Below, piece by piece: positions 1 to 12,380 of a stretch of DNA of 64,000 nucleotides. Below the pieces are notes generated by a model. It saw nothing but the letters and a program-made list of their open reading frames with translations. It was not told the DNA's origin and did no database searches. A program made the translations under genes and the position numbers. Source of the stretch: Loxodes magnus (lineage: Eukaryota > Ciliophora > Karyorelictea > Loxodida > Loxodidae); the NCBI GenBank assembly GCA_946699065.1, contig CAMPDV010000939.1:91903-155902 (forward strand). Reading direction: 5' to 3'. How positions within the stretch are numbered: the stretch's first letter is position 1; every line of letters starts with the position of its first letter.

Positions 1-49
1 TAGACTTGAAATGAATACCATTTAAAAACATTATGATAAAATGCTTTTT

Positions 50-905
50 CCATTTCTAGTTTAAAATACGGAAATAATCTATGAATTATCCAGAATCTGA
101 CATAAGAAAATTATTTTAATGTAATTGGAACTAAAAATCTTTATAATTTAGTAAGTAAAGAAGATGTTTTAGTTTTATGGAAAAAACTATGAGAATCTAA
201 TAAGATTTCCAACTTACTTTCTATTGAGAACTTTATAGAAGAATAAATAAGAAACTAATTTTATTAAGAAGCAATTTTACGCTATAGAGACATACACATC
301 TTATAGATATTCAGAGATTAACTTGGAGGATTTTAGAAATTTCCTGAAATAAACTACACTAAATTTAGCAAGAAATATAGAAAAGCATTTATCTCAAACT
401 TAAGTTGCTAATTCATTATTATAGTTTTCAAATTATTTACATTTGCAGCATTATCTTGTGAAAAGTTATCCCTATATTAGTGAAGGAAAAGGAATTTTTA
501 GACATATCTTCAAATGTGTCTACTATTTGGAACTTAATTAGACATTTTTCTGATAAATTTCCTGGTAAAAATTAGTTAAGACTAATAACATACAACTATC
601 TACTTAAACTAATACTTTACTTCTAATCAATAATCAGAAAAAGACCTTCGGATTAAAAATTTTCACTAGAATCTGCATAGTAAAAGAATTAATATTTAGA
701 TAAAGCACATCGAATTAGGTAGAGCTATAGGTAGAATAAAAAGAAAGCTTTAGAAGCGATGATGAAAAGTAAGAAAATATAAGAAGCCAAATGAAAAGAG
801 AAGGCTGACATTAATAAACTTAAACTTATATAAATGTAGTATCTGAAGTAAATAAGAAGCTTCATACAAAAACTCTTTTATTAAAGTGAAACATTATTAT
901 AAGTT
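50..905 (+). CDS. Broken coding region, unknown protein (partial at left edge)
   Basis: Read with TAA/TAG as Gln and TGA as Trp, this stretch gives well-composed protein in blocks, but no single frame carries throughout. One block near 80-410 reads like a helical protein (VSKEDVLVLWKKLWESNK, then FYQEAILRYRDIH). Another frame takes over around 425-690. A third block near 737-850 (KALEAMMKSKKIQEAKWKEK) is a clear paralogue of the start of the gene at 52,143. After about 830 this copy needs a one-base shift to keep matching that gene. The frame changes may be unrecognised tiny introns or pseudogene decay; the one-base shift relative to the paralogue favours decay at the 3' end. The product is not recognised and the start may lie outside the window. 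Confidence 0.4.
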
Positions 906-1576
906 AAATAAAAAGGGTTAGTTTATTATATTTTTTCAGTATTCTTTGAGATATCTTTTTAATATTTTAGGGAGAACTTCTTTCTGCACTTGAATAATAA
1001 TAGATAGTCTTCTGCATCCAAAAAGAATATAGGATAGAATATAATGTTTTATATAATCACATAAAGTTCTTGCTTAAATAGCAAAAGCATAAATAATTAA
1101 AGAAATCTATCATAGAGATCTAAAAATGAAATATAAATTGATTTCTATTTATTGGATATGGATAAAGCATCTAGAATTATTTAAATAAATGTTTATTTAC
1201 ACTAAATATAAAAGATACTAGCATTAATATTATCCTACTTAGTTATTTAAACAATAAGCATCTAGTAAGCATTATAACTAAATATCTATTTACTACTAAC
1301 AAATATAAATAATAAACACTAATTAATAAATAAATAATCTTAACTAAATAGTCTTAATAGCTACTAATAATAACTATTATATATAGAATTAACTAACTAA
1401 CTTTTAGTTAAAGTATTAACTAAATGCTAATATTTAATTAATAAATTAACTACTTTATTTTAGAAATTAACATCATAAAAGTAACTATCTTCCTTATTAT
1501 TATTTCATCAAACAATATTAAATTATTATTAAATATTAAATCTTAAATCTTATTATTAGTCTATTAGCATTTAAAA
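906..1576. other. AT-rich spacer upstream of pseudokinase A
   Basis: Very AT-rich DNA, with short runs of TTAATTAA-like and TAACTAACTAA-like sequence. I see no domain, RNA fold or repeat family. It probably holds the promoter and 5' leader of the gene at 1577, but no motif can be named. Confidence 0.5.
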
Positions 1577-4500
1577 ATGTCAGAAGCAACTTAGTATAAT
1601 CGAAAAGGAATCTAACTATTCAAAGAGGGAAATTATCTTTAAGCTATTGAGTATTTCAATATAGCTATAATATTAGACCATAATGATGCAGCTGGACATA
1701 ATAACAAAGGATCGACATTGGAAAAGTTAGGGAAATACTAAGAAGCGATTTAGAGCTATGATGTAGCTCTTAAACTAGACCCTAATAAAACAGCTGTACA
1801 TGGTAACAAAGGATTGGCATTGGGAAAGTTAGGGAAATACTAAGAAGCGATTTAGAGCTATAATGTAGCTCTTAAACTAGACCCTAATAAAGCAGCTGTA
1901 CATGGTAACAAAGGATCGGCATTGGAAAAGTTAGGGAAATACTAAGAAGCGATTTAGAGCTATGATGTAGCTCTTAAACTTGACCCTAATAATGCAGCTG
2001 CACATAATAACAAAGGATAAGCATTGGAAAGGCTAGGGAAATACTAAGAAGCGATTTAGAGCTATGATGTAGCTCTTAAACTAGACCCTAATAATGCAAC
2101 TGTACATAATAACAAAGGATTGATATTGGAAAAGTTAGGGAAATACTAAGAAGCAATTTAGAGCTATGATGTAGCTCTTAAACTTGACCCTAATAATGCA
2201 ACTGTACACAATAACAAAGGATCGGTATTGGTAACGTTAGGGAAATACTAAGAAGCGATTTAGAGCTATGATGTAGCTCTTAAACTTGACCCTAATAATG
2301 CAGCTGCACATAATAACAAAGGATAAGCATTGGAAAGGCTAGGGAAATACTAAGAAGCGATTTAGAGCTATGATGTAGCTCTTAAACTAGACCCTAATAA
2401 TGCAACTGTACATAATAACAAAGGATTGATATTGGAAAAGTTAGGGAAATACTAAGAAGCGATTTAGAGCTATGATGTAGCTCTTAAACTAGACCCTAAT
2501 AAGGTAACTGTACATGGTAACAAAGGATTGATATTGGAAAAGTTAGGGAAATACTAAGAAGCAATTTAGAGCTATGATGTAGCTCTTAAACTAGACCCTA
2601 ATAAAGCAGCTGTACATGGTAACAAAGGATCGGCATTGGAAAAGTTAGGGAAATACTAAGAAGCGATTTAGAGCTATGATGTAGCTCTTAAACTTGACCC
2701 TAATAAGGTAACTGTACACAATAACAAAGGATCGGTATTGGTAACGTTAGGGAAATACTAAGAAGCGATTTAGAGCTATGATGTAGCTCTTAAACTTGAC
2801 CCTAATAATGCAGCTGCACATAATAACAAAGGATAAGCATTGGAAAAGTTAGGGAAATACTAAGAAGCGATTTAGAGCTATGATGTAGCTCTTAAACTTG
2901 ACCCTAATAATGCAACTGTACACAATAACAAAGGATCGGTATTGGTAACGTTAGGGAAATACTAAGAAGCAATTTAGAGCTATGATGTAGCTCTTAAATT
3001 AGACCCTAATAAGGTAACTGTACATAATAACAAAGGATTGATATTGGAAAAGTTAGGGAAATACTAAGAAGCAATTTAGAGCTATGATGTAGCTCTTAAA
3101 CTTGACCCTAATAATGCAACTGTACACAATAACAAATGATCGGTATTGGTAACGTTAGGGAAATACTAAGAAGCGATTTAGAGCTATGATGTAGCTCTTA
3201 AACTAGACCCTAATAATGCAGCTGCACATAATAACAAAGGATAAGCATTGGAAAGGCTAGGGAAATACTAAGAAGCGATTTAGAGCTATGATGTAGCTCT
3301 TAAACTAGACCCTAATAATGCAACTGTACATAATAACAAAGGATTGATATTGGAAAAGTTAGGGAAATACTAAGAAGCAATTTAGAGCTATGATGTAGCT
3401 CTTAAACTTGACCCTAATAATGCAACTGTACACAATAACAAAGGATCGGTATTGGTAACGTTAGGGAAATACTAAGAAGCGATTTAAAGTTTTGACAAAG
3501 CTATTCAGCTAAATTCTATTCTCCCAGACTTTTACTAACATAAAGCTTATTCACTTTATTAGCTAAATAATTTTTCTGAAGCAATTTAGTGTCTTAACAT
3601 AGTTATTTAGCTTGATTCAAACTGTGCAGTAGCTTATTACTACAAAGGTTTATCTTTGTAAGCTTTAAATAAAACTATTGAATCTCTCTAATGTTTTATT
3701 GAAGCCAACAAATTAAACCCCTAGTTTAAAATTCCCTAAATAGATATTGTTTCTTTAGATGTTTAATAATAGAGTTCCATTACTATAGATCATATATGAC
3801 AGATTTTATATTAAAATGGTGCTGGTTATGATAATAATTCTAAAATTAGAATATTAAACTATAGAATCTTAATTCCTAATATATAATTTCTAGATGACTT
3901 ATAAGTACTAGCTAAAGATTAATATGGAATTGTCTATCTTATTACTATTGATGGGTCTACTTATGCTCTTAAAGTATTTCACTAAAATACTGATCTTCAT
4001 ATTTTATTAGATTAGTTCTATTTCGAGTGTAAAGAACTTCTATTAATAAACAGCTTAAGAGTTTAAAGACTTACAGGAGTTGCTATTGATACTTAAGAAC
4101 AAGGAAGTTACAATTTATGCCTCTTAACAGATTTTTAGTGATTTGGTAGTTTATTCTAATAAACTTAGACTAAGTAGCTATTCAAAGAAAGTCAAATAGG
4201 ATCTCCTTTAAGATATTACTAGAAACTTAATTTACTTAGTTAAATAGCAGAAGGTCTAAAGGCTATTCACTCTAGAAACTTAATACATAAAGAACTAAAA
4301 TCTTTAAATATTCTACTAGATAAGCAATATTAACCCAAAATAGTTATTTTAGGATTATTCGATTCTACTCATTGGTTAACAACAATAGAATAAAAAGGAT
4401 TTCATTAATGAATGGCTCCTGAATAATTTGAAAGAAATGTGACTATTAAAAGTGATATCTGATCTTTAGGTTGCATCGGAATAGAGATATTCAATGAAGA

Positions 4501-4912
4501 AATGCTTTATCCAAATATAAATGAATAAGAATAACTAAAATAAATAGTTTATATTAATAAAATGATTCCTAGGTTTTCAAACGAAATACTATAAGAACCT
4601 GAATTAACTGATCTATTTTACAGATGCTTAGCTTTCGACCAGAACATTAGACCTGATATAGATTATTTTATAAATTAGATAGAAAGACTTAAATAAAAGT
4701 GAAATCCATAAAGATAAGATGGAGATATAAGTTAGTAGGGTCAAACTAAAAAAATGAAGTAAGAATAAAGTATAAAATAATAAAGTTAAGGTTAAGCTTT
4801 TTTATTAGAGGAAGACTCATAAGAATTCAAGTTTGAAAGTTTAAAAATAAGTAAGATGGATGAGAAGAAGAGTTGAAGGAAGAAACTTTATATAAACGAT
4901 ATAATTTTATAA
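1577..4912 (+). CDS. TPR-repeat pseudokinase A
   Basis: One uninterrupted frame of 1,112 codons under the reassigned code. The ATG at 1577 begins MSEATQYN, as in paralogue B. Residues ~15-640 are TPRs: a divergent first unit, then 18 near-identical 102-bp units (34 residues, KYQEAIQSYDVALKLDPNN), then about two divergent units. A protein-kinase-like domain fills ~780-1040. The VAIK-type lysine (YALKVF), WMAPEQF and DIWSLGC are present. However, the glycine loop is degenerate (LAKDQYGIVYL), HRD is replaced by HKE, and DFG by ILG, so catalysis is unlikely. TGA encodes the Trp of WMAPE and DIWS. The basic tail (EKKSWRKK) is shared with B and F. A scaffold or signalling role is inferred. The TAA stop at 4910 was chosen by aligning the ends of A, B and F. 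Confidence 0.9.
1679..3490 (+). repeat. 18-copy 102-bp in-gene tandem repeat (TPR units)
   Basis: The landmark GGGAAATAC recurs every 102 bp without exception from 1730 to 3464, giving 18 units with no indels. Units differ at only a handful of sites, mainly LDPNN/LDPNK, the AAA/HGN variants and EKLGK/VTLGK. Higher-order duplications of several units are visible, because the same unit order recurs. The frame is never broken, so the array is coding and has been homogenised by unequal exchange or gene conversion. One unit (around 3136) has AAA TGA TCG where the others have AAA GGA TCG; with TGA as Trp this is only a Gly-to-Trp change. Confidence 0.93.
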
Positions 4913-5019
4913 GTTCTTTATGAAAGTTAATAAACTAATTTAAGTTTCTATATTTATAGTATTTGTAACTTTATTGAAATAAATATTCTATAGTAACTTT
5001 ATAAAATAGATAAATAAAT

Positions 5020-5560
5020 GAAGAGGTTGAGACATAATTAGATAGAAAGAAGATAAATTAGAGTTATTATTTTATAAGCAAAACAAAGTAGTTAAGGTAT
5101 TTGAAAATAATAAGAAAAGACTTATATAATTGTCTATTATATATAAAATAGTTGGTTATAAACTTAACGGAGTATTTTTATTTACCAATTTAGTATAACT
5201 AAGACTTTTATACTGCTTAAACTTAGTTTACAGAAAGCTATACGTTTCATCAAACAAAATTTATCTATATTATTCAGATTAAGCAGTAGCTAATCCCAAG
5301 TTACTATATCAGTCACTTTATTAACTCAATTTATTAAAAGATTATCCTTATCAAGCTCTATATTTGAATCTTCACCATAATTTACACTTTTAATTAGCAG
5401 GTATTTCAAACCACTTATTTCTACCTTAAAATTGATTAAGCATTATTTCCTTCTTATTAATCTGATATTAATCAATTAATAGAAATGCTAAAGGTAATTC
5501 TTTATTTAGATCATTTATACTGGGATTCAAGTGCAACTTAGTCTACAGATATGCATTATG
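5020..5560. repeat. Dispersed degenerate repeat family 1, copy 1
   Basis: This segment downstream of pseudokinase A is clearly related at the base level to 30,340-30,710. Shared blocks include GATAAATTAGAGTTATTATTTTATAA, the stretch around TATTATATATAAA, and AAATTTATCTATATTAT. Its 3' half is also related to 41,860-42,130. No frame reads as a convincing protein in all copies. It may be the decayed 3' part of an old gene or element that tends to lie next to TPR genes. Confidence 0.6.
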
Positions 5561-5719
5561 CTTATTAAGGAACTTATTTAAACCATTTTAATCCTTTTTT
5601 TGCTCGCTTAATAAATGTCTTATGCACAGTTTTATTTAAAGCTTAGATGATATACTTTAGAGTTTTATTCATCTTACATCTTGAAATAGAAAAAGAATAG
5701 CTTTGTCTTCTTAGTTGCA

Positions 5720-6715
5720 ATTATAAGGTGATTGTTCTGAAGGGAAAGTATAAATTATACTCCTATTTTAAGTTCCCAAAGCCTTCTCTCTTAAATTTAT
5801 TAGATATTTATTTCTGAGGATATACGTATAATTTTCCGCTTCTATATTGTATCTAATGAGTGAAAAAATTGATAAAAATAGGATTGTTTAACTATTCCAA
5901 GTTCGATTTGTCCAGCCGTTAGTTTTTTGTAAAGATAGAAAATGGAATATTATTTAAAATAATCCAAGTAATTATATGGCTTTTTATAGTCATTATGAGA
6001 CTAGTTTCGATTTAAATGGTGTAAGTTGCTTTATTTATAGTAGGAAATATACACTCCTAAAGACGATGTAGTGATATTAAAGAAAAGAGAATTATAATAG
6101 CAATAAGACTAATAACGAGCAATACTATGGAAACCTAATTTTACTATTCAGGGATAAAAGGAATGGAATAAAGCATCATTACTTAAAAGTTTTGTTTATA
6201 GAATTTCTTTTTAAGATTATAGATGCAAGGCTTTCTGAAAATTACGGAGAATATGTATTTATCTTAGTAAAATAGCTATAGTAATAAACTGAAAAATAAG
6301 TAAATACAACACCAACTTTTGTATCATACTTTACATTAATATGCTCAAAAGAAGCTTTTTAATTTAATATGCTGCCAGGTCTATATTAGGTATCTTTCAT
6401 TAGTTTTTAGTAGTAAATAGAGATGATGCGCTAAACTATTTTCTTTAGAATATAGTTATGTTGTTAAAACACAAAACTGACAAAACTTCGCTTAAAACTT
6501 GAGAAAATTTAGTAGAAACAATTTATTACAAAGAGAAGCTTACGAAAATTCCTTAACTTTTGAGTAAAAAATTATATCACAATTTGGAGACAAATGCTAT
6601 GTAGAAAAACTAAGTAAAAGAAAAAGCAAACTAAAACTTTGCCTGTTGAATACTACTCTGAAAACTTAAGTTTTTTTCTTAGTAGTAGAAAGACAAAAAG
6701 GTGTTATAAAAACTA
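5720..6715 (+). repeat. Dispersed degenerate gene-like family 2, copy 1
   Basis: About 1 kb related to 17,220-18,080 over its length and in part to 35,280-35,640 and 42,380-42,775. Shared landmarks are CTCTCTTAAATTT near the start, TTGTATCTAA, AGAAAATGGAA, GTAGTGATATTAA and GAATGGAATAAAG. Conceptual translations agree over short stretches: one frame gives NGVSCFIYS then RNGIKHHYL, another gives LLYLQQEIYTPKDDVVIL. The latter has the look of a kelch-like blade, but that is only an impression. No frame is intact across a copy, so these are most likely relics of one protein family. Confidence 0.5.
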
Positions 6716-6975
6716 GATAAAAATAATGATTCTATTGAGTGTAATACCAAAGCTTTACAGAAAAATCCTAGTGATGTAACTGCCTACAACACAAAGGGTT
6801 AAATTTAGAAAATTAATGAAAATTTGTTGAACCTAATGATTGCTGAGACAAGGGAATTTAAATTGATTCAAAGATAAGAATATCTCCCACTAAAAAGGGA
6901 TTTGCTTTGCTAATAATGGAAAACATAACGATTCTACTAGTGCTAAAACATGACTATACAACTCGATCTTACTTT
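6715..6975 (+). pseudogene. TPR gene relic, related to kinase D
   Basis: This stretch matches the TPR part of kinase D near 31,800-32,060. Shared runs include GATTCTATTGAGTGT, GATGTAACTGCCTAC with ACAAAGG, and GGGAATTTAAATTGA. It covers about two and a half TPR units, with several small insertions and deletions that break the frame. No start and no kinase domain follow, since the 99-bp array begins directly after it. It is a decayed fragment of a gene-D-like paralogue. Confidence 0.8.
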
Positions 6976-6999
6976 CCATCGATTAAGTTTTTATCTTTA

Positions 7000-9900
7000 T
7001 CGCGACTCAGTCTTTTTCTGAGAAATTGAACAGAGATCACGAAAAGAGCTTTTTTAACTCTAGGCTTTATTTCATACTCTTAAATTCTTCGGTTTAATCG
7101 AGATTCAATCTTATTTTGAGAAATAGTTAAGAGCTTCAAGTAGAATTCTTTCATTTCTTTAAGTTCAAGTTTCCACGATACGAAAACTAGCTTTATCGCT
7201 TATCAATATTTTTATGAGAACTAAGAATGAGAACTCAAGTATAATGGTTTAGAACGAAGCAAAAATTAAGTAAATAAGTACTTCCGCTTTTTTGCTTCTA
7301 TGACTAATTTTGAGAAAAAGAACTTAGTTCTTAAGAAAAACGGAGTCTTAACTTCTAGTTCGACTCAAAGTCTTAAATTACGACAGATTTATTGTTTCTA
7401 AGAATTTTCATTTGATCTAGAACAGAGCTCTCGAGTAGAACCGAGTCTTGACTCCTTATTACACTAATATTCTTTTAGTACTTAATGTTACAAGCCTTCT
7501 CGACCTTAAATGTGATCTAGAACAGAACTCTTAAGTTCATCGAAGTTAAAAAACCGAAATACTTCTTTCATTCTTAAATTATTTCAGATTTATGATTTCT
7601 AAGACTTTATATTAATCCATGACAAGCTATCGAGTTTAACGGAATTTAAATTAAAGTTAATTTTTAAGCTTGTAAGTTTTAAGCTTTAAAACTTCCAAGA
7701 ACTGCCATGTCATTTAGAGACGAGCTCTAAACTAAAATCGAAACTAAACTCCTTTTTCTACTCCAAGTCTCAAAGTATTTCCGCTTTATCGCTTATTTGA
7801 TTTGGTTTTAGTTTTATAAAGAGATTTCGAGTAGAACCAAGACTTGAATTTTGATCTGCTCTTAGTCTTAAAATATTTCCTCTTTATCGTATCTAAGATT
7901 TTGTTTTGTATTTATAAAATTTTTTTGCGTGGAACTATACTTGACTTCTTATTTTTCTCCAAGTCTTTAAGTACTTCAGATTTGTAACTTCTAAGAAGTG
8001 CAATTCGATTAAGTGCAAAGCTCTCGACTTTGCACGAAATTAGTTTCTTATTATCTACAAATCTTAAATTACTTCAGATTTGTTGAATCTCAGACTTGTC
8101 ATTTTGCTTGAAAAGAACTCACAACTTAAATCGAGACTCGACTCCTTTTCTACTCCAATTCTTATAGTAATTCGTTTTATCGCATCAAAGATTTAATTTT
8201 AGGAATATAAAGAGCTATCGCGTTGAAACTATGTTTGGATCCTTGTTCTTTCTAAGTATTTAAGTACTTTATATTTGTAACATCTAAGAACTACAATTTG
8301 ATTACGAGAAGAGCTCACGATTATATCCGAGACTTGTTTCTTGATTCATCTTCAAGTCTCAAATTGATTAGACATTTGTTTCTAAGAATATAGCATCATA
8401 TGGAACAGAACTCTCAACTTAAATCGAGACTTGACTTCTTTTCCTACTCATAGCCTCAAAATACTTCCGCGTTATCGCTTCTAAGATATGATTTGAGACT
8501 AAAAATAGATCTAAATTATAAGCGAATCTTGACACCTCGTACTACTCCAAGTCTTTTTGTATTTGAAATTTTTGTCATAAAGAACTGAAAATCGATTAAG
8601 TGCTAAGCTCCCTACATTACTCAAAACTTCTTTCTTATCTATCTCATAGACTTAAATTACTTCCGATTTGTTAAATCTCAGATTTGTCATGTTATCTGGA
8701 GCAGAACTCTCAATTTAAATCGAGTTTTGACTTCTTGTTATACTCATTCTCTTTTAGTATTTCCGCATTCTCGCTTCCAAGTTTTTATTTAAGAAATTTA
8801 AATAGCTCTCGATAGAAACAGTACTCTGATATTATTCTTCTGCAATTAGTTAAGTAATTTTGTTTTGAACTTCTAAGAACTGCAATTTGATTACGAGAAG
8901 AGTCACGTACTTGCACTTATCTATCTCCAAATCTTAAATTACTTCAGATTTGTTTTTTTTCAGACTTGTAATGTTTTCCGGAACAGAACTCTCAAATCAA
9001 ATCGATACTTAACTCCTTTTTCAGGTCATTGTCTTCAAGTACTTCCGCTTTATCTCTTCTAAGATATAATTTGAGAACTATAAATAGTTCTCGAGTGGAA
9101 GCTAGTCTAGATCCTCGTATAACTCCTAGTCTTAAGTCTTTCAGATTTTTATCTTAAAGAACTGCTTTTTGGACTTGAGCAGAGTCACGATTATAACCGA
9201 GACTTGTAACTTATCTAATTCCAAGTCTCTCAAATTACTATATAGTTTTGTTTCTAAGACTTATTGCGTTATCTGGAACAGAACTCTTTACTTAAATCGA
9301 GTTTTGACTTCTTGTTATACTCATATTCTTTAGGTACTTAATTTTAAAGCTTTCTCGACCTTAAATGTGATCTGAACAGAACTCTCAAGTTCATCGAAGT
9401 TGAATATTTAAATTCTTCTTTCATTCTTTAAATACTTCAGATTTATGATTTCTAAGATTTTATATGTTATCTAAAGAGATGTCAAGTATCACGAATTCTT
9501 AACTCAAAGTTAAATTTTAATTCTGTAAGTTCTTCAGATACTAAATTTCTCAGAATCGATATGATAGATAAACAGAGCTCTCGAGTAAAACGGAAACTTA
9601 ACTACTAGTTCGAATTCAAAGCTTTAAGTACTTCATATCTATTGTTTCACAGACTTGATATGTGATCTAGAACAGAGCACAAGATCAGAACCGAAACTTG
9701 ATTCTTAGTTTATTTTTAATCTTTAGTACTTCGAATTTATCGCTTTATAGGCTTATTTAGATAATAAGACAGAACTCCTAAACTTCATCGAAGTTAAAAG
9801 CCAAAATTTATCTATCATTCTTTAAGTTCTCCAGCTTTTTCGCTTTTCAGATTTTATTTTAGAAACAAGAACAGAGCTATCAAGTTTTTAGTAGTCTAAA

Positions 9901-12010
9901 CTTCAAGTTCTTCTAACAGTCTTTTAAGTTCTTTAGCTTTATTCCTAATTAGACTTATATGATAGATAGACTAGAGCTCTTAAGTAGAACGGAGACTTAA
10001 CTCGTAGTTCTACTCCAAGTTTTTTGTACTTCCGCTTTATCGCTTCTTGGATTTGCTTTGATAGCAAGACAAAGTTCACAAGTTCAACTAAGTTTAAAAC
10101 AATTTTCTTCATTCCTTCTTTAAGTACTTCCGATTTATCGCTTCTCAAACTTATTTTAAGAACTTGACTCTAAACTATAACGGAATCTAAGCAAAAAGTT
10201 CAACTTTAAGTATTTAAGTTCTTCAGCTTTATCGTAACTTTGACTTAATATAAGATCTCAATTATAACGGAATCTTAACTCAAAGTTCTTCTTTCATTTT
10301 TTATTTTTTTAGTTTTATTTATTCTCAGACTTGATTTTATAACTAGATAGGTCTTTTTATTAATTTGAGGATAATTCAAGGTTTAGCCCCCGAAATTTTA
10401 AATTTTGGCTTTTCTCGATACTTAAACTTGCTTTTCGAACTATTTCACTTTCAAGCAGATCTTCGTTATACTTTAATTTTCTACTTCAAAACCTTTGAGA
10501 TTTTCGACTAGTTTCTATATTCTGACTTTCTTTCAGAGCTTGCTTCTAAGATCTAGTTATACTGAGTTTTACTTTAAGTTTAACTTTCAAGCTTTTTATT
10601 CAATTTTCAATACTCATATTGTTTCTAAACTAGATTTTTCTCTCAATTTGAGCATAGTTTTTTCTTCAATATTTAATTTTAAATTCTTTTTACTGATAGA
10701 CTTATTTTTTCCAACTTAGTTCCAGGACTAAATCAAGTTCTTAAGTTGAACTAGTTGAACTTCAAGATTTAGGTCTTCTTTGATTTTTTGATATTTATGC
10801 TCAGACTTATTTTCAGGACTAGATCAAAATTTCAAACGAATCTTAGTTTTATCTCAAAGTTTTCTTTCAAGCCATATTTCAACATCTATTTTCTATACTC
10901 AGACTTTGGATTTAGGAAATAAATCAAGTTCTTTAGTAGAGCGCAGTTTTAATTCAAGGTTTAACTTTTAAGTCTCCACGATTAGGCTCTTTTCGATATT
11001 CAGACTTGATTTCAAGTTCTCAAGTTGTCAAAGAAAAGTTTTACTTTCAAGCCTTTATATATCGTCTATTATCGATAGTCAGACTTATTTATAGAACTAG
11101 ATCAAGCTTTCAAGCAGATCTCGGTTTTACCTCCATGCTTAAATTTCAATCCTTTTTATTTAATCTGGTTGTTTCTTTTCTCAGTCTTATTCTAGAACTG
11201 GATCAAGTTTTACATTAGAATGAAGTTTTTCCTTAGGTTTAACCTTCAAGGTTTAATTCTTTTGCTAGTAACGCTACTTATTTTTATAACAGAATCAAGC
11301 TTTAAAGTAAACTGATTTTTTTCTTTAGAATACACTTAAAAGCCTTAGATTTTCTCCTAATTTCGATACTCAGACCTAACTTTTAGAATTAGATAAAGCT
11401 TTACAGTAGAACGAGGTTTTCATTTAAGTAAAGGCTTCAAGGATTAAATATTTTTCTTGTTTCCCTACTCAGACCTAATTTTTAAAACTAGATAAAGTTC
11501 TGAAGTAGAACTAAGTTTTGTCTCAAGGCTAAACTTTCAAGGATCAAGTCTTTTGCTAGCTTGCTATTTCGACTCATTTATAGAACGCGATTAAACTACA
11601 ATTAGAACGAGTTTTACCGCCACGTTTAACTTTCAAGCTTTCATATATGGCTTTTTTCGATATTCTATCTTTATTTTTAGAACTAGTTCAAACTTTACAT
11701 TTGGACTAAGTTTTTTCTTAGGCTTAACTTTTAAGTCTCATTTCTTATCTAATATCATTACTCAGACTTGTTTTCAGTACTAGATCAAGTTCTTAAGAAG
11801 AGCAGTCTTTTTCCTTTTTTTTTACTTTCCAAGCCTTTCATTTCTTTAGCTAGTTTCATTTTTCAGCTTTTTTTTTTAAATAGTTCAAACTCTACTCTAG
11901 AACTAGTTCTGTCTAGAGATTAAACTTTCAAGCATTAATTCTTTTGCTAGTTTCATTATTCAGACTTAATTTTATAACAAGATTAACTCTTCGCTTCTTC
12001 AAAATTATCT
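7000..12010. repeat. Degenerate 99-bp tandem array, locus 1
   Basis: About 5 kb built from ~50 diverged units of roughly 99 bp. Measured spacings of one landmark in 8,311-8,804 are 97, 99, 99, 98 and about 99. Two subfamilies are visible. To about 10,350, units carry CTCGAGTAGAACCGAG, CTCCAAGTCT and TTCCGCTTTATCGC. From about 10,400, units carry ACTCAGACTTATTTT and AACTAGATCAAG. 99 bp is 33 codons, and minus-strand reading gives Leu/Lys/Glu-rich text such as SDKAEVLKDLE. However, unit lengths drift by one or two bases, so no frame persists. It may be a satellite or a long-dead coiled-coil gene. Confidence 0.8.
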
Positions 12011-12380
12011 AAAGTAAATACTTATATTTCTTAACTCACCTCTCAAGACTTAATCTAAATACTAAATGAAATGCCTCTAAGTTTGCTTATATTTATAAAG
12101 CAAGCAAAGTAATTTTTGCTTATAGATACAACCCTTAAGATGTACATTCTTACTCCCTATAGCTTTTCAAAGCACTCTTTAACATTTAAAATTTATCATC
12201 AATACAGCATGTCATTTTCATATTTTATATGTTAATATTACTTATTTTACGTAGACATTTGCTTGACCTATATATTTAATTAAATAAAGTCCCTTAAGTT
12301 ATAAAAGCTATTAAATACCCTTAAGCTAGTTTAGGCTGCTTCTATAATACCTTATTCTCTATATTTAAATATATTTAAAA

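Noticed and set aside
10495..11218. Two plus-strand ORFs of 70-74 codons rich in Phe/Ser
   Set aside because: They fall in the degenerate 99-bp array, are not in the same place in neighbouring units and have no domain.
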